A program made the translations under genes and the position numbers. Below, one piece after another: positions 6,303 to 14,064 of a DNA stretch of 19,509 bases (its first letter is position 1; each line of letters starts with the position of its first letter). The notes below the pieces were generated by a model. It ran no database searches, was not told the origin of the DNA, and saw nothing but the letters and a program-made list of their open reading frames with translations. The stretch spans positions 1 to 19,509 of the forward strand of contig CANCAR010000025.1 in NCBI GenBank assembly GCA_947374125.1. Reading direction: 5' to 3'. Source of the stretch: Hyphomicrobiales bacterium. Its GTDB lineage: Bacteria; Pseudomonadota; Alphaproteobacteria; Rhizobiales; Beijerinckiaceae.

Positions 6303-7148
6303 ATGGATCATTCAGCCCTCGCCTCTATCATCGACGTCGCTTGGGAAAAGCGCACCGAATTGACCCCATCGACCAAGGGTGAAATCCGGGATGCGGTTGA
6401 TTACGCTATTGATAGGCTGGATTCGGGTGCCTTACGGGTGGCCACCAAAGAGGCCGATGGCAGCTGGATGACCCATCAATGGCTGAAAAAGGCTGTGTTG
6501 CTGTCCTTTCGGCTTAACGACAATGTGTTGATGTCGAATGGTCCGGCGGGTTCCTCCTGGTGGGACAAGGTGCCATCCAAGTTTGAAGGCTGGGGCGAGG
6601 CCGAGTTTAAAGCGGGTGGTTTCCGAGCTGTTCCGAATTGCACCGTGCGCCGGGGCGCCTATATCGCGCCGAACGCGATTTTGATGCCGTCTTTCGTTAA
6701 TATTGGCGGTTATGTGGACACCGGCACGATGGTTGATACTTGGGTGACGGTCGGCTCCTGCGCCCAGATCGGCAAGAATGTACATCTCTCCGGCGGCGTC
6801 GGCATTGGCGGCGTGTTGGAGCCTGTGCAGGCGGGCCCGACCATTATTGAGGACAATTGCTTTATCGGCGCACGCTCCGAGGTGGTTGAAGGCGTCGTGG
6901 TGGGTGAAGGCTCCGTGATCTCCATGGGCGTGTTCATCGGCCAATCGACCAAGATCGTCGATCGCGAAACCGGCGAAGTGTTTATGGGCCGTGTACCGCC
7001 TTATTCTGTTGTTGTTTCGGGCTCGATGCCCGGTAAGCCGTTTCCCGATGGCACGATGGGCCCGTCGCTCTATTGCGCCGTCATCGTGAAGCGCGTGGAT
7101 GCCAAGACGCGGGCTAAGACGGGAATTAATGAGTTGCTCAGGGATTGA
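6303..7148 (+). CDS. dapD: 2,3,4,5-tetrahydropyridine-2,6-dicarboxylate N-succinyltransferase
   Basis: DapD transfers succinyl from succinyl-CoA to tetrahydrodipicolinate in the succinylase route to meso-diaminopimelate and lysine. The 281-residue length is typical. An N-terminal helical domain (1-100) is followed by a left-handed beta-helix of hexapeptide repeats (about 105-220), including YIAPNAILMPSFVNIGGYVD, VDTWVTVGSCAQIG with the conserved active-site Asp, and GGVGIGGVLEP. The C-terminal part with PPYSVVVSGS and LYCAVIVKRVD is also standard. GGAA at 6291-6294 is placed 8 bases before the ATG. dapE follows after 6 bases, so the two form an operon for consecutive steps of the pathway. Confidence 0.98.
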   Translation: MDHSALASIIDVAWEKRTELTPSTKGEIRDAVDYAIDRLDSGALRVATKEADGSWMTHQWLKKAVLLSFRLNDNVLMSNGPAGSSWWDKVPSKFEGWGEAEFKAGGFRAVPNCTVRRGAYIAPNAILMPSFVNIGGYVDTGTMVDTWVTVGSCAQIGKNVHLSGGVGIGGVLEPVQAGPTIIEDNCFIGARSEVVEGVVVGEGSVISMGVFIGQSTKIVDRETGEVFMGRVPPYSVVVSGSMPGKPFPDGTMGPSLYCAVIVKRVDAKTRAKTGINELLRD

Positions 7149-7154
7149 TGATCC

Positions 7155-8333
7155 GTGAGCCTCAACCCCAAAGACTCCATCGCCCTAACCCAAGCCCTCA
7201 TCCGCTGCCCGTCGGTTACGCCGGACGAGGGTGGAGCGCTTCAGCTTTTGCATGGTATCTTGCAAGAAGCAGGCTTTGAGAGCCACATCGTCCGCTTCTC
7301 TGACACCAACACCCCCGATGTCGATAACCTCTACGCCCGCATCGGCACGGGTGCGCCGTGTCTGATGTTTGCGGGACATACGGATGTGGTGCCAGTGGGG
7401 GATGAGAAGCGCTGGACGCAAGGGCCGTTCTCAGGCGAGATTGTAGACGGCATCCTCTATGGCCGCGGAGCGGCGGATATGAAGGGTGGCGTTGCTGCCT
7501 CTGTCTCGTCCGTTCTCGCTTATCTTGAAGAAGCGGGCGAGGCTTTCAAAGGCTCAATTGCCTTTTTGATTACGGGCGACGAGGAAGGCCCCGCCATCAA
7601 CGGAACGGTTAAATTGCTCGAATGGGCGAAAGCGCGCGGTGAGCGGTTTGACCATTGCATATTGGGAGAGCCAACCAATCCCGAGCGTCTGGGCGATATG
7701 ATCAAAATTGGCCGCCGTGGATCTTTATCAGGTCGCTTGGTGGTGGAAGGCAAACAGGGCCACATCGCCTATCCTCAACTCGCTGAAAACCCCATTCGCG
7801 GCATTGTGAAGCTTGTTGGCGGACTGATAGCCGAGCCGCTTGATCAAGGCACCGCCCATTTTGGCGCGTCTAACCTCGAATTCTCCACGCTCGATGTTGG
7901 CAACAAGGCGGGCAATGTCATCCCCCAATCAGCAGAAGCCAAATTCAATGTCCGCTTCAATGATCTTTGGACGCATGACAGTTTAGCCGCCGAGATTGAA
8001 GCCCGGGTACATCGATTGGCAGGCAATGAGGTGCGCTACAGCGTGACCTTTGAACCCTCTAATGCCGATGCGTTTTTAACCGAGCCCGGTGCTTTCGTGG
8101 ATATAGCGGTGGCTTCCATTGAGAAATCGACTGGCATCAAGCCAGTGCTTTCCACCACGGGGGGCACATCGGATGCGCGATTTATCAAAAATTACTGCCC
8201 GGTGATTGAGTTTGGGCTTGTTGGTCAAACGATGCACCAGATTGATGAGCGGGTGCCAGCGACTGATATCGCCCGGCTTTCCGATATCTATCTCGGGCTC
8301 ATTCGGCGATATTTTGCAGGCTATACGGCGTAA
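7155..8333 (+). CDS. dapE: Succinyl-diaminopimelate desuccinylase
   Basis: This M20 family di-zinc hydrolase removes succinate from N-succinyl-L,L-diaminopimelate, yielding L,L-diaminopimelate for peptidoglycan and lysine. At 392 residues it is near the usual length. Metal and catalytic motifs are in order: FAGHTDVVP (H75, D77), GRGAADMKGG (bridging Asp), TGDEEG (catalytic and metal Glu pair), LGEPT, and a C-terminal metal His in GQTMHQID. TTGGTSDARF is also family-typical. The start is GTG at 7155: the ATG at 7148 is in another frame, and SLNPKDSIALTQALI gives the expected N-terminus. AGGGA at 7140-7144, inside the end of dapD, can act as ribosome binding site, supporting coupled translation. 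Confidence 0.97.
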   Translation: MSLNPKDSIALTQALIRCPSVTPDEGGALQLLHGILQEAGFESHIVRFSDTNTPDVDNLYARIGTGAPCLMFAGHTDVVPVGDEKRWTQGPFSGEIVDGILYGRGAADMKGGVAASVSSVLAYLEEAGEAFKGSIAFLITGDEEGPAINGTVKLLEWAKARGERFDHCILGEPTNPERLGDMIKIGRRGSLSGRLVVEGKQGHIAYPQLAENPIRGIVKLVGGLIAEPLDQGTAHFGASNLEFSTLDVGNKAGNVIPQSAEAKFNVRFNDLWTHDSLAAEIEARVHRLAGNEVRYSVTFEPSNADAFLTEPGAFVDIAVASIEKSTGIKPVLSTTGGTSDARFIKNYCPVIEFGLVGQTMHQIDERVPATDIARLSDIYLGLIRRYFAGYTA

Positions 8334-8408
8334 TCTTATCGCTACCCTTCCCAACTCGCCCATTTTTGATTAGAAGCACGGCACAATTTCGATTGAGGAG
8401 CTTCGCGC

Positions 8409-9410
8409 ATGATTCCTGCATCCGAACAGGTAGTAACCGTTTTTGGTGGCTCGGGCTTTTTGGGCCGCCATGTGGTGCGGGCGCTCGCCAAGCGCGGGTA
8501 TCGTATTCGGGTTGCGGTGCGCCGTCCGGATTTGGCTAATTTCCTCCAGCCGCTCGGCAATGTCGGCCAAATCCATGCTGTGCAAGCCAATCTGCGTTTC
8601 CCTGCCTCGGTGGATCATGCCGTGAAGGGTTCCGATGCGGTCGTTAATCTCGTCGGTATTTTGGCCGAGAGCGGTCGTCAGCGGTTTAATGCCGTGCAGG
8701 CCAATGGTGCGAAATCAATTGCCCAGGCTACCGCGCGCCATGGTATTTCCTGTCTTGTCCATGTCTCGGCCATCGGTGCTGATGCAGAATCGCCCTCCCT
8801 ATACGCTCGCACCAAAGCAGCGGGTGAGGCCGCCGTTCGCGCGGCAGTTGGCGAGGCCATTATCCTTCGCCCGTCCATCGTGTTTGGCCCTGAGGATGAT
8901 TTCTTCAACCGTTTCGCCGCACTTGCCCGCGTCATGCCCTTCCTGCCGTTGATCGGCGGCGGGCAGACCAAGTTCCAGCCCGTCTTTGTGGGCGATGTGG
9001 CGGAAGCCGTGGCGAAAGCCGTTGATGGTACGCTGAAGAACGGTACCACCTACGAACTCGGCGGACCAGAGGTCAAAACCTTCCGCGAATTGATGGAAAT
9101 CACGTTGAAAGTGATTAACCGCAAGCGCGTTTTGCTGCCTTTGCCCTTCCCTGTGGCCCGGCTACAGGCGGGGGTTTTCGAGACGATTGATAAGGTTACC
9201 TTTGGGCTGCTGCTGCCCTCAGCCCTTCGTCTCACGCGTGATCAGGTGACCTTGCTCGAGCGCCATAATATCGTTTCCGATGAAGCCAAAAAGAATGGTC
9301 TTACCCTCGAAGGGATGGGCATCGAGGGCGAAACGGTGGAAGCCATCGTTCCAAGCTATCTCTACCGCTTCCGCAAAGCGGGACAGTTTGAACGCATGGC
9401 GGATGCTTGA
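8409..9410 (+). CDS. Complex I NDUFA9-like SDR family protein
   Basis: This 333-residue atypical short-chain dehydrogenase is related to the 39 kDa (NDUFA9) accessory subunit of mitochondrial complex I. The NAD(P)-binding fold begins with VTVFGGSGFLGRHVV (9-23), followed by the basic RVAVRRPD. VNLVGIL (79-85) ends a central strand, and YARTK (Y132, K136) sits in the SDR catalytic position. The LRPSIVFGPEDDFFNRFA block and the GGGQTKFQPVFVGDVAEAV segment are characteristic of the NDUFA9 group. In bacteria these stand-alone proteins have no proven role in complex I. GAGGAG (8395-8400) precedes the ATG by 8 bases. The gene is 75 bases after dapE and could share its message or have its own promoter. 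Confidence 0.92.
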   Translation: MIPASEQVVTVFGGSGFLGRHVVRALAKRGYRIRVAVRRPDLANFLQPLGNVGQIHAVQANLRFPASVDHAVKGSDAVVNLVGILAESGRQRFNAVQANGAKSIAQATARHGISCLVHVSAIGADAESPSLYARTKAAGEAAVRAAVGEAIILRPSIVFGPEDDFFNRFAALARVMPFLPLIGGGQTKFQPVFVGDVAEAVAKAVDGTLKNGTTYELGGPEVKTFRELMEITLKVINRKRVLLPLPFPVARLQAGVFETIDKVTFGLLLPSALRLTRDQVTLLERHNIVSDEAKKNGLTLEGMGIEGETVEAIVPSYLYRFRKAGQFERMADA

Positions 9411-9466
9411 TCGGAAGACGTGGTTTGACACGCATTTTCAGCGCGGCTCACCATGAGGATAAGTTT

Positions 9467-9489
9467 CCTTCTCCCGCATGGGGAGAGGG
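9467..9489. repeat. REP-like hairpin, copy 2
   Basis: CCTTCTCCC (9467-9475) and GGGAGAGGG (9481-9489) pair over nine bases with a five-base GCATG loop. The arms are identical to those at 3428-3458, while the loop differs in length and sequence. It sits 56 bases after the NDUFA9-like stop and could end that transcript or stabilise its 3' end, but no T-run follows. Confidence 0.6.
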
Positions 9490-9520
9490 CAATCTCGCCA
9501 TTTGGCTAAATTCGAATTAA

Positions 9521-9537
9521 CCTGACCAGACGTCAGG
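9521..9537. promoter_or_regulatory. Inverted repeat before an orphan gene start
   Basis: CCTGAC (9521-9526) and GTCAGG (9532-9537) are a perfect inverted repeat with a five-base spacer. The right arm runs into the AGGAG ribosome binding site (9535-9539) of the ATG at 9548. It could be an operator or a hairpin that hides the ribosome binding site. It has no known match. Confidence 0.3.
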
Positions 9538-9547
9538 AGATTCGCGT

Positions 9548-9624
9548 ATGGCTGATAAGGATAGCGACAACCGCGGGCTAAGCTGGGGCGTTTTGTCTTG
9601 GCCTAACTATCTCATGCGTCCGCT
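9548..9624 (+). pseudogene. Possible truncated gene head cut off by an IS remnant
   Basis: An ATG at 9548 has a strong AGGAG site 8 bases upstream and opens with MADKDSDNRGLSWGVLSW, a charged start followed by a hydrophobic, Trp-containing stretch. The reading frame stays open to 9799. From about base 9625 the DNA is better explained, in another frame, as the end of a transposase. The first 20-25 codons may therefore be what is left of a host gene interrupted by the IS. I do not recognise the protein, and the boundary is approximate. Confidence 0.3.
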
Positions 9625-9954
9625 AATGCCTTTATCCGCGTCGTTTTTATTCCAGATTATAACGCACGCTTTTCAGTCAAAGCCGAGCAAGAGGGCTCGG
9701 CCTTTGTGGCGATCCCTGGCGTGGATCTCGCCGAGATCCTTTGCGTTCAAGAGGAGCGCCAAGTCGGCAACGACAATTGCGTGTCCTTCAACCGCTTAAA
9801 ACTGCAAATTCCGCCAGGCCCGCTACGCCCTCATTTTGTCAAAGCACACGTCAAAGTGAGGCAATACCCAGATGACACACTCGCTGTCTTCCACCGGCCA
9901 AGATGTCTTGGACGATACACCGCCAAGGGTGAGATCATCGAACTTTGTCAATGA
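9625..9954 (+). pseudogene. ISNCY-family transposase, C-terminal remnant
   Basis: In the frame ending with TGA at 9954, the sequence reads NAFIRVVFIPDYNARF, then EQEGSAFVAIPGVDLAEILC, then VQEERQVGNDNCVSFNRLKL and HFVKAHVKVRQYPDDTLAVF. This is the conserved C-terminal region of ISNCY-family transposases (pattern ILCVQEER-VGNDN, then PP-P-R-HYVKA-V-V--YPDGTLAVFHGPR). The rest of the transposase, including the integrase core and its acidic catalytic residues, is missing. A stop at 9604-9606 closes the frame upstream. No start codon or ribosome binding site fits, so this is a dead fragment of about 110 codons. The identification is from memory of the family pattern. Confidence 0.75.
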
Positions 9955-10130
9955 AAACCTTGCACGACACTACCCAAAAGAAAGCTGCCTAAATCCGCTT
10001 GGCAAGCCTGCCTATGGAAATGTGGACAAGCCTAAAGCCTTGCCCACAGTCCCACAGGAAAAACAACAAAAGCGGACAGATGATGTGCTACATAAACCGG
10101 CCAACTTAATTCGCTATCGACAGCCACTGG
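9955..10130 (+). mobile_element. Probable decayed right end of the same IS
   Basis: The 240 bases between the transposase stop and the next gene (10197) carry no convincing gene. The stretch at about 10068-10127 has the GCGGACA...CCGGCCA pattern, resembling the degenerate GCGGACAT/CCGGACAT sequences common near the right ends of related elements. No intact terminal inverted repeat or target duplication could be seen. The limits are approximate and the link to the IS is an inference. Confidence 0.35.
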
Positions 10131-10196
10131 CGATAAAACCCGCGGCATGTTAAGAATCGAACAAGCAACTTATCCAACACCGTCGAGGATTTCAGC

Positions 10197-10406
10197 ATGA
10201 CTCCGGTTGATATTGCGAAAATGACGCCCCGTGAAAAGCTCGATCTGATCGGCGAGCTATGGGACAGTTTGACGGATGCCGATGTGGCGCTGACAAAAGC
10301 CCAGGAGGCCGAGCTTGCGCGAAGAATGGCGACGTTCGACGCCGACACCGAGAGCGCAATACCTTGGGTCGATGTGAAAAGAGAACGCGTTGAGCGGACG
10401 CGATGA
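10197..10406 (+). CDS. Addiction module antitoxin, Unstab_antitox (TIGR02574) family
   Basis: This 69-residue acidic protein matches the short antitoxins that partner RelE/ParE-type toxins. The family signature is clear: MTPREKLDLIGELWDSL at residues 9-25, LTKAQEAELARRMATFDAD at 32-50, and IPWVDV near the C-terminus. Such proteins are unstructured and protease-sensitive and wrap around the toxin. No DNA-binding domain is visible, so how the module is autoregulated is unclear. GAGGA (10185-10189) is 7 bases before the ATG. The stop codon is immediately followed by the toxin ATG. The pair sits directly after an IS remnant, consistent with acquisition by transfer. Confidence 0.9.
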   Translation: MTPVDIAKMTPREKLDLIGELWDSLTDADVALTKAQEAELARRMATFDADTESAIPWVDVKRERVERTR

Positions 10407-10703
10407 ATGCGGCGTGTTCTGTTCACCAGAGCTGCAAAGGCTGATTTTGCTGCCGCGATGGAGTTCTACGATAGCGAGGCGCCAGAAATAGCAGATCGCT
10501 TTCAGCAGGCTGTAGACGACACTATTCAAAGAATTGAAGATAATCCCCGCCAGTTCGGCCCTTCTTCTCACAAGACCCGCCGCGCTATCGTGCGCCGATT
10601 TCCCTATCTTGTGATTTTCCGTGAGCACGCGGGCGTCTGCTATATCGTCGCCGTGTTTCACACGAGTCGCGACCCGGGTGTGTGGCAAGAGCGTATGTCG
10701 TGA
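10407..10703 (+). CDS. RelE/ParE superfamily toxin
   Basis: The 98-residue protein has the RelE/ParE fold pattern: an N-terminal strand (RRVLFTRAAKADFAAAMEFY), two helices with ADRFQQAVDDTIQRIEDNP, and C-terminal strands with the basic TRRAIVRRFPYLVIFRE and VCYIVAVFHTSRDPGVW followed by ER. The FPY-V-F and AVFHTSRDP-W--R motifs are typical of the toxins paired with Unstab_antitox antitoxins. Whether it cuts mRNA on the ribosome (RelE) or poisons gyrase (ParE) cannot be told from sequence. The ATG directly follows the antitoxin stop, so translation is likely coupled. It is convergent with the fumarase gene 36 bases away, with no obvious terminator between. Confidence 0.9.
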   Translation: MRRVLFTRAAKADFAAAMEFYDSEAPEIADRFQQAVDDTIQRIEDNPRQFGPSSHKTRRAIVRRFPYLVIFREHAGVCYIVAVFHTSRDPGVWQERMS

Positions 10704-10739
10704 TGATGGGTCTTGTCCTATCGGCGATGCGACCGCGCC

Positions 10740-12356
10740 TCACCCCAAATTCAACTCTTTAAAAAAGTCATTCCCCTTATCATCGATCACAATAAACGCA
10801 GGGAAATTCTCGACGTCGATTTTCCAGATCGCTTCCATTCCGATTTCTGGATATTCGAGCACTTCAACATGCTTGATGCAGTCTTGGGCTAAGCGCGCGG
10901 CGGGGCCGCCGATGGAGCCTAAATAAAAGCCGCCATATTTCTTGCACGCTTCACGCACTGCGGCTGAGCGGTTGCCTTTGGCGAGCATGACCATTGACCC
11001 GCCCGCGGCCTGGAATTGGGCCACAAACGAATCCATGCGCCCCGCGGTGGTGGGGCCGAAGCTGCCCGACGCGTAGCCCACCGGAGTTTTCGCGGGGCCT
11101 GCGTAATAGACGGGGTGGTTTTTGAAATAGTCCGGCATAGGTTCGCCACGGTCCAACCGCTCGCGGATTTTGGAATGCGCGGAGTCGCGGGCCACGATCA
11201 ACGTGCCGGTCAGCGAGAGGCGTGTGCGGATCGGGTGAGAGGACAGTGTGGCGAGGATCGAGGCCATCGGTTGGTTAAGATCAATATTCACGCAATGCTC
11301 GGTAAATTCGCTCTCGTCCAGATCGGGCAGATAATGCGATGGATCGGCCTCCAACTGTTCTAAGAACACGCCATCTTTGGTGATTTTGCCAATGGCTTGA
11401 CGGTCGGCAGAGCATGACACGCCTAGGCCAATCGGCAATGAGGCGCCGTGGCGCGGCAGACGGATGACGCGGACATCGTGGCAGAAATATTTGCCGCCGA
11501 ATTGCGCGCCGACGCCCAAAGATTGCGTGAGCTTGTGGACCTCTTCTTCCATCGCAAGATCGCGGAAGGCATAGCCTTGCTCGGAGCCTTCGGTGGGCAA
11601 GGCGTCATAATAGCGGGTGGAGGCGAGTTTCACCGTCTTCATCACAAGTTCTGCCGATGTGCCGCCAATGACGATGGCCAGATGGTAGGGCGGGCAAGCC
11701 GAGGTGCCCAAAGTCAAAATCTTTTCTTTCAAAAACGCCAACAACCGATCATGCGTTAAAATCGAGGGCGTCGCCTGATAGAAAAAGCTCTTATTGGCCG
11801 AGCCGCCACCTTTGGCGACGAAGAGAAATTTATAGTCGTCCTCGCCTTCGGCATAGAGGTTGATTTCGGCAGGTAAATTGGTGCCGGTGTTTTTCTCTTC
11901 AAACATCGAAATGGCTGCCACCTGCGAATAGCGAAGATTTTTTTCATAATAAGCATCGCGGATGCCGCCTGCGATGGCATCTTCATCAAAGCCTTCGGTG
12001 AGCACGTAGCGGCCACGCTTGGCCGAGACAATCGCGGTGCCTGTGTCTTGGCACATCGGCAAAACCCCGCCCGCTGCGATGTTCGCGTTTTTCAAAAGAT
12101 CGAACGCGACGAAGCGGTCATTTGGCGTGGCCTCCGGATCATCGAGAATTTTACGGAGCTGGGCGAGGTGGCCGGGCCGCAGCAAATGGTTGATGTCGAT
12201 AAAGGCTTGTTTGGCCAAAGCTCGGATCGCTTCGGGTTTGACGTTTAAGAACGTGCGGCCTCCAAAGGTCTCGACGCTGACACCCTCGCTTGAGAGTTTG
12301 CGGTAGGGCGTCGTGTCGGCTCCGAGCTGGAACAGGCTGGATTGGGAATGGGACAT
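10740..12356 (-). CDS. Fumarate hydratase, class I (iron-sulfur)
   Basis: This single-chain class I fumarase interconverts fumarate and malate in the TCA cycle using an oxygen-sensitive [4Fe-4S] cluster. At 538 residues it has both domains fused, as in FumA/FumB. The three expected cluster cysteines are visible: C102 in LPMCQDTGTA, C221 in TSACPPYH, and C315 in GLGVSCSADRQA. The C-terminal domain carries GTLIVARDSAHSKI and the YYAGPAKTPVGYASGSFGPT block with the catalytic-site Thr/Arg region (TTAGRMD). A CGGAGG ribosome binding site (complement of 12362-12367) lies 5 bases before the ATG. It is divergent from glk with about 115 bases between them. Confidence 0.97.
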   Translation of the reverse strand: MSHSQSSLFQLGADTTPYRKLSSEGVSVETFGGRTFLNVKPEAIRALAKQAFIDINHLLRPGHLAQLRKILDDPEATPNDRFVAFDLLKNANIAAGGVLPMCQDTGTAIVSAKRGRYVLTEGFDEDAIAGGIRDAYYEKNLRYSQVAAISMFEEKNTGTNLPAEINLYAEGEDDYKFLFVAKGGGSANKSFFYQATPSILTHDRLLAFLKEKILTLGTSACPPYHLAIVIGGTSAELVMKTVKLASTRYYDALPTEGSEQGYAFRDLAMEEEVHKLTQSLGVGAQFGGKYFCHDVRVIRLPRHGASLPIGLGVSCSADRQAIGKITKDGVFLEQLEADPSHYLPDLDESEFTEHCVNIDLNQPMASILATLSSHPIRTRLSLTGTLIVARDSAHSKIRERLDRGEPMPDYFKNHPVYYAGPAKTPVGYASGSFGPTTAGRMDSFVAQFQAAGGSMVMLAKGNRSAAVREACKKYGGFYLGSIGGPAARLAQDCIKHVEVLEYPEIGMEAIWKIDVENFPAFIVIDDKGNDFFKELNLG

Positions 12357-12376
12357 AACGGCCTCCGAAGGTTCGG

Positions 12377-12405
12377 GTTAAATCGTGCGGAAAGAGATAG
12401 ATCAA
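12377..12405 (-). promoter_or_regulatory. Candidate sigma-70 promoter for class I fumarase
   Basis: On the minus strand TTGATC (12405-12400) and TTTAAC (12382-12377) are separated by 17 bases; each matches 4 of 6 consensus positions. Transcription would start near 12370, giving a leader of about 14 bases that still contains the GGAGG site. Found by eye. Confidence 0.35.
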
Positions 12406-12471
12406 CTCATCGTTCCACGCTACACCACTCGCCATTCTACTATCTGCTTCTTTCGATAAGGTGACTTTTTC

Positions 12472-13467
12472 ATGTTTGCGCATCCGGTTCTCATTGCTGA
12501 TATCGGCGGTACCAATTCACGGTTTGCTTTGGCCACCGCGCCAGGCAAAGATCCTGTGATCGTCAACCGATTGCAAACCAAGGATTTTTCAGATCCTGAA
12601 GCAGCTATCCGCACCATTATGTCGGAGATGAAGGAAAAGCCCCGCTCGGCAATTATCTGTGTGGCGGGTCCCGTTGTGGATAAACGGGCGCATTTGACCA
12701 ATGCAGCTTGGATGATTGATGGGCCCAAATTGGCAAAGACATTCGGTTTTGAAAGCGGCCTTTTATTGAATGATTTTGAGGCACAGGCGCTCTCCTTACC
12801 CGCATTGCGGCCCGAGTGGTTGAAGCAGATCGGCGAGGCTGCCCCCGCTTTGAGCGCGGGGCCTCAGGTGATTCTTGGGCCCGGTACGGGTCTAGGCATT
12901 GGTGCGCTACTGACGATTGATGGCCGCTATATCCCGATATCGAGCGAAAGTTGCCATATTGATTTTGGCCCCGTAGGCAAGGATGAAGAGGCGTTTTGGC
13001 CGCATCTGGAACGAGTTTTGGGCCGTGTGACGACCGAATCGGTCATGTCTGGACCCGGACTCGTCCGCGTTCATCGTGCACGCCTATTGGCAAAAGGCCA
13101 ATCCATGCCGGCGGAAACCGGCGTCGAGATCGTCAATGAGGCGCTATCGAACCCGAATTCGGAAGAGCGCGCCACGGTGAATGCCTATGTGCGCATCATT
13201 GCGCGGTTTGCCGGCGATATCGCGATTACCTTTATGGCTTCAGGTGGGGTGACGCTAGCGGGGGGGATTTTGCCGCGCATTGCCTCTATGATCGATAAAG
13301 GCGCATTTAGGCATGCTTTTGAGGCGAAAGAGCCGGTTGATGGTCTCACCCGCCGCATCGCGACACGGTTGCTCATGGAGCCCGATGCGGTGCTCTACGG
13401 CATGGCGGCCATTGCCGCTGAGCCTGATCGCTATGGGATTGAGTATAAAGCTCGGGATTGGAAATAA
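12472..13467 (+). CDS. glk: Glucokinase
   Basis: Glk phosphorylates glucose to glucose-6-phosphate with ATP in the cytoplasm. The 331-residue protein has the Pfam Glucokinase layout: the phosphate-binding LIADIGGTNSRFAL (7-20), VAGPV, LLLNDFEAQAL with catalytic Asp101, the GPGTGLGIG loop (about 136-144), and SSESCHIDFGP for sugar contact. FMASGGVTLAGGILPRI near residue 256 closes the nucleotide site. It belongs to the E. coli-type Glk group, not the ROK family. AAGGTGA (12458-12464) is 7 bases before the ATG. It is convergent with ptsN with only 9 bases between stop codons, too short for a normal terminator. Confidence 0.96.
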   Translation: MFAHPVLIADIGGTNSRFALATAPGKDPVIVNRLQTKDFSDPEAAIRTIMSEMKEKPRSAIICVAGPVVDKRAHLTNAAWMIDGPKLAKTFGFESGLLLNDFEAQALSLPALRPEWLKQIGEAAPALSAGPQVILGPGTGLGIGALLTIDGRYIPISSESCHIDFGPVGKDEEAFWPHLERVLGRVTTESVMSGPGLVRVHRARLLAKGQSMPAETGVEIVNEALSNPNSEERATVNAYVRIIARFAGDIAITFMASGGVTLAGGILPRIASMIDKGAFRHAFEAKEPVDGLTRRIATRLLMEPDAVLYGMAAIAAEPDRYGIEYKARDWK

Positions 13468-13476
13468 TCGCCGGAA

Positions 13477-13941
13477 TTAGGCGGCCGTTGCGGTCTGCTC
13501 TTGTGTGAGCAGGGAATAAAGTGCCGAAGAATCGCGCGACTTGCGTAATTTATAGACAATTGCCGGATCGCGCAGCGCCCGTGCGATACGGGATAGAGCT
13601 TTGAGATGATCGGCCCCCGCCCCTTCAGGTGCCAGCAGCAAGAAAACGAGATCAACCGGCTCACCATCGAGCGACTCGAAATCGACGGGCTTTTCGAGCC
13701 GCGCAAAAACGCCGAACAGTCGACCGATTTTCGGTAATTTTCCGTGCGGAATGGCTATTCCATTGCCAATTCCGGTCGATCCAAGCCGTTCACGCTGCAA
13801 AAGCGCGTCAAATACATCTCTCTCGGAAAGGCCCGACAATTCGGCAGCAAAAGCCGACAGTTCCTGCAAGAGTTGCTTTTTCGACACCGCCTTCATCGCA
13901 GGAAGGATCGCATTAGGCGTCAGAACATCGGTCAAGGGCAT
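13477..13941 (-). CDS. ptsN: Nitrogen-regulatory PTS EIIA component
   Basis: EIIA-Ntr is a regulatory phosphocarrier that receives phosphate from the PtsP-NPr chain and controls processes such as potassium and nitrogen handling rather than sugar uptake. The 154-residue protein has the phosphoryl-accepting histidine H66 in the GIGNGIAIPHGKLP motif, followed by VDLVFLLLAPEGAGADHLKALSRIARALRD, typical of the family. It lies downstream of rpoN and hpf on the same strand, the conserved sigma-54 neighbourhood. A 123-base gap from hpf contains a candidate promoter and a GC-rich hairpin, so it may also be transcribed alone. Confidence 0.96.
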   Translation of the reverse strand: MPLTDVLTPNAILPAMKAVSKKQLLQELSAFAAELSGLSERDVFDALLQRERLGSTGIGNGIAIPHGKLPKIGRLFGVFARLEKPVDFESLDGEPVDLVFLLLAPEGAGADHLKALSRIARALRDPAIVYKLRKSRDSSALYSLLTQEQTATAA

Positions 13942-13983
13942 GGAATTTTCTCTGGAGATTTATCTGATTGCGGCCCGGGTCAC

Positions 13984-14011
13984 ATATAGCCAAAGCATGA
14001 ACCGGGCCAAT
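13984..14011 (-). promoter_or_regulatory. Candidate ptsN promoter within a GC-rich inverted repeat
   Basis: On the minus strand TTGGCC (14011-14006) and TATATG (13989-13984) are 16 bases apart; the CTATAT around the -10 is the form common in alphaproteobacteria. Transcription would start near 13977, about 36 bases before the ptsN ATG. The whole promoter lies between the arms GGCCCGG (13973-13979) and CCGGGCC (14003-14009), a perfect 7-base inverted repeat. Confidence 0.35.
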
Positions 14012-14064
14012 CCCGGCAGAAGGAAGAGGCTGTCCCTTTTGGATCGCGCTCGACGCTGTCTCCC

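Noticed and set aside
9872..10153. Plus-strand frame of 93 codons across the IS remnant end
   Set aside because: Its first part overlaps the transposase remnant in another frame, and the rest has no recognisable pattern or ribosome binding site.
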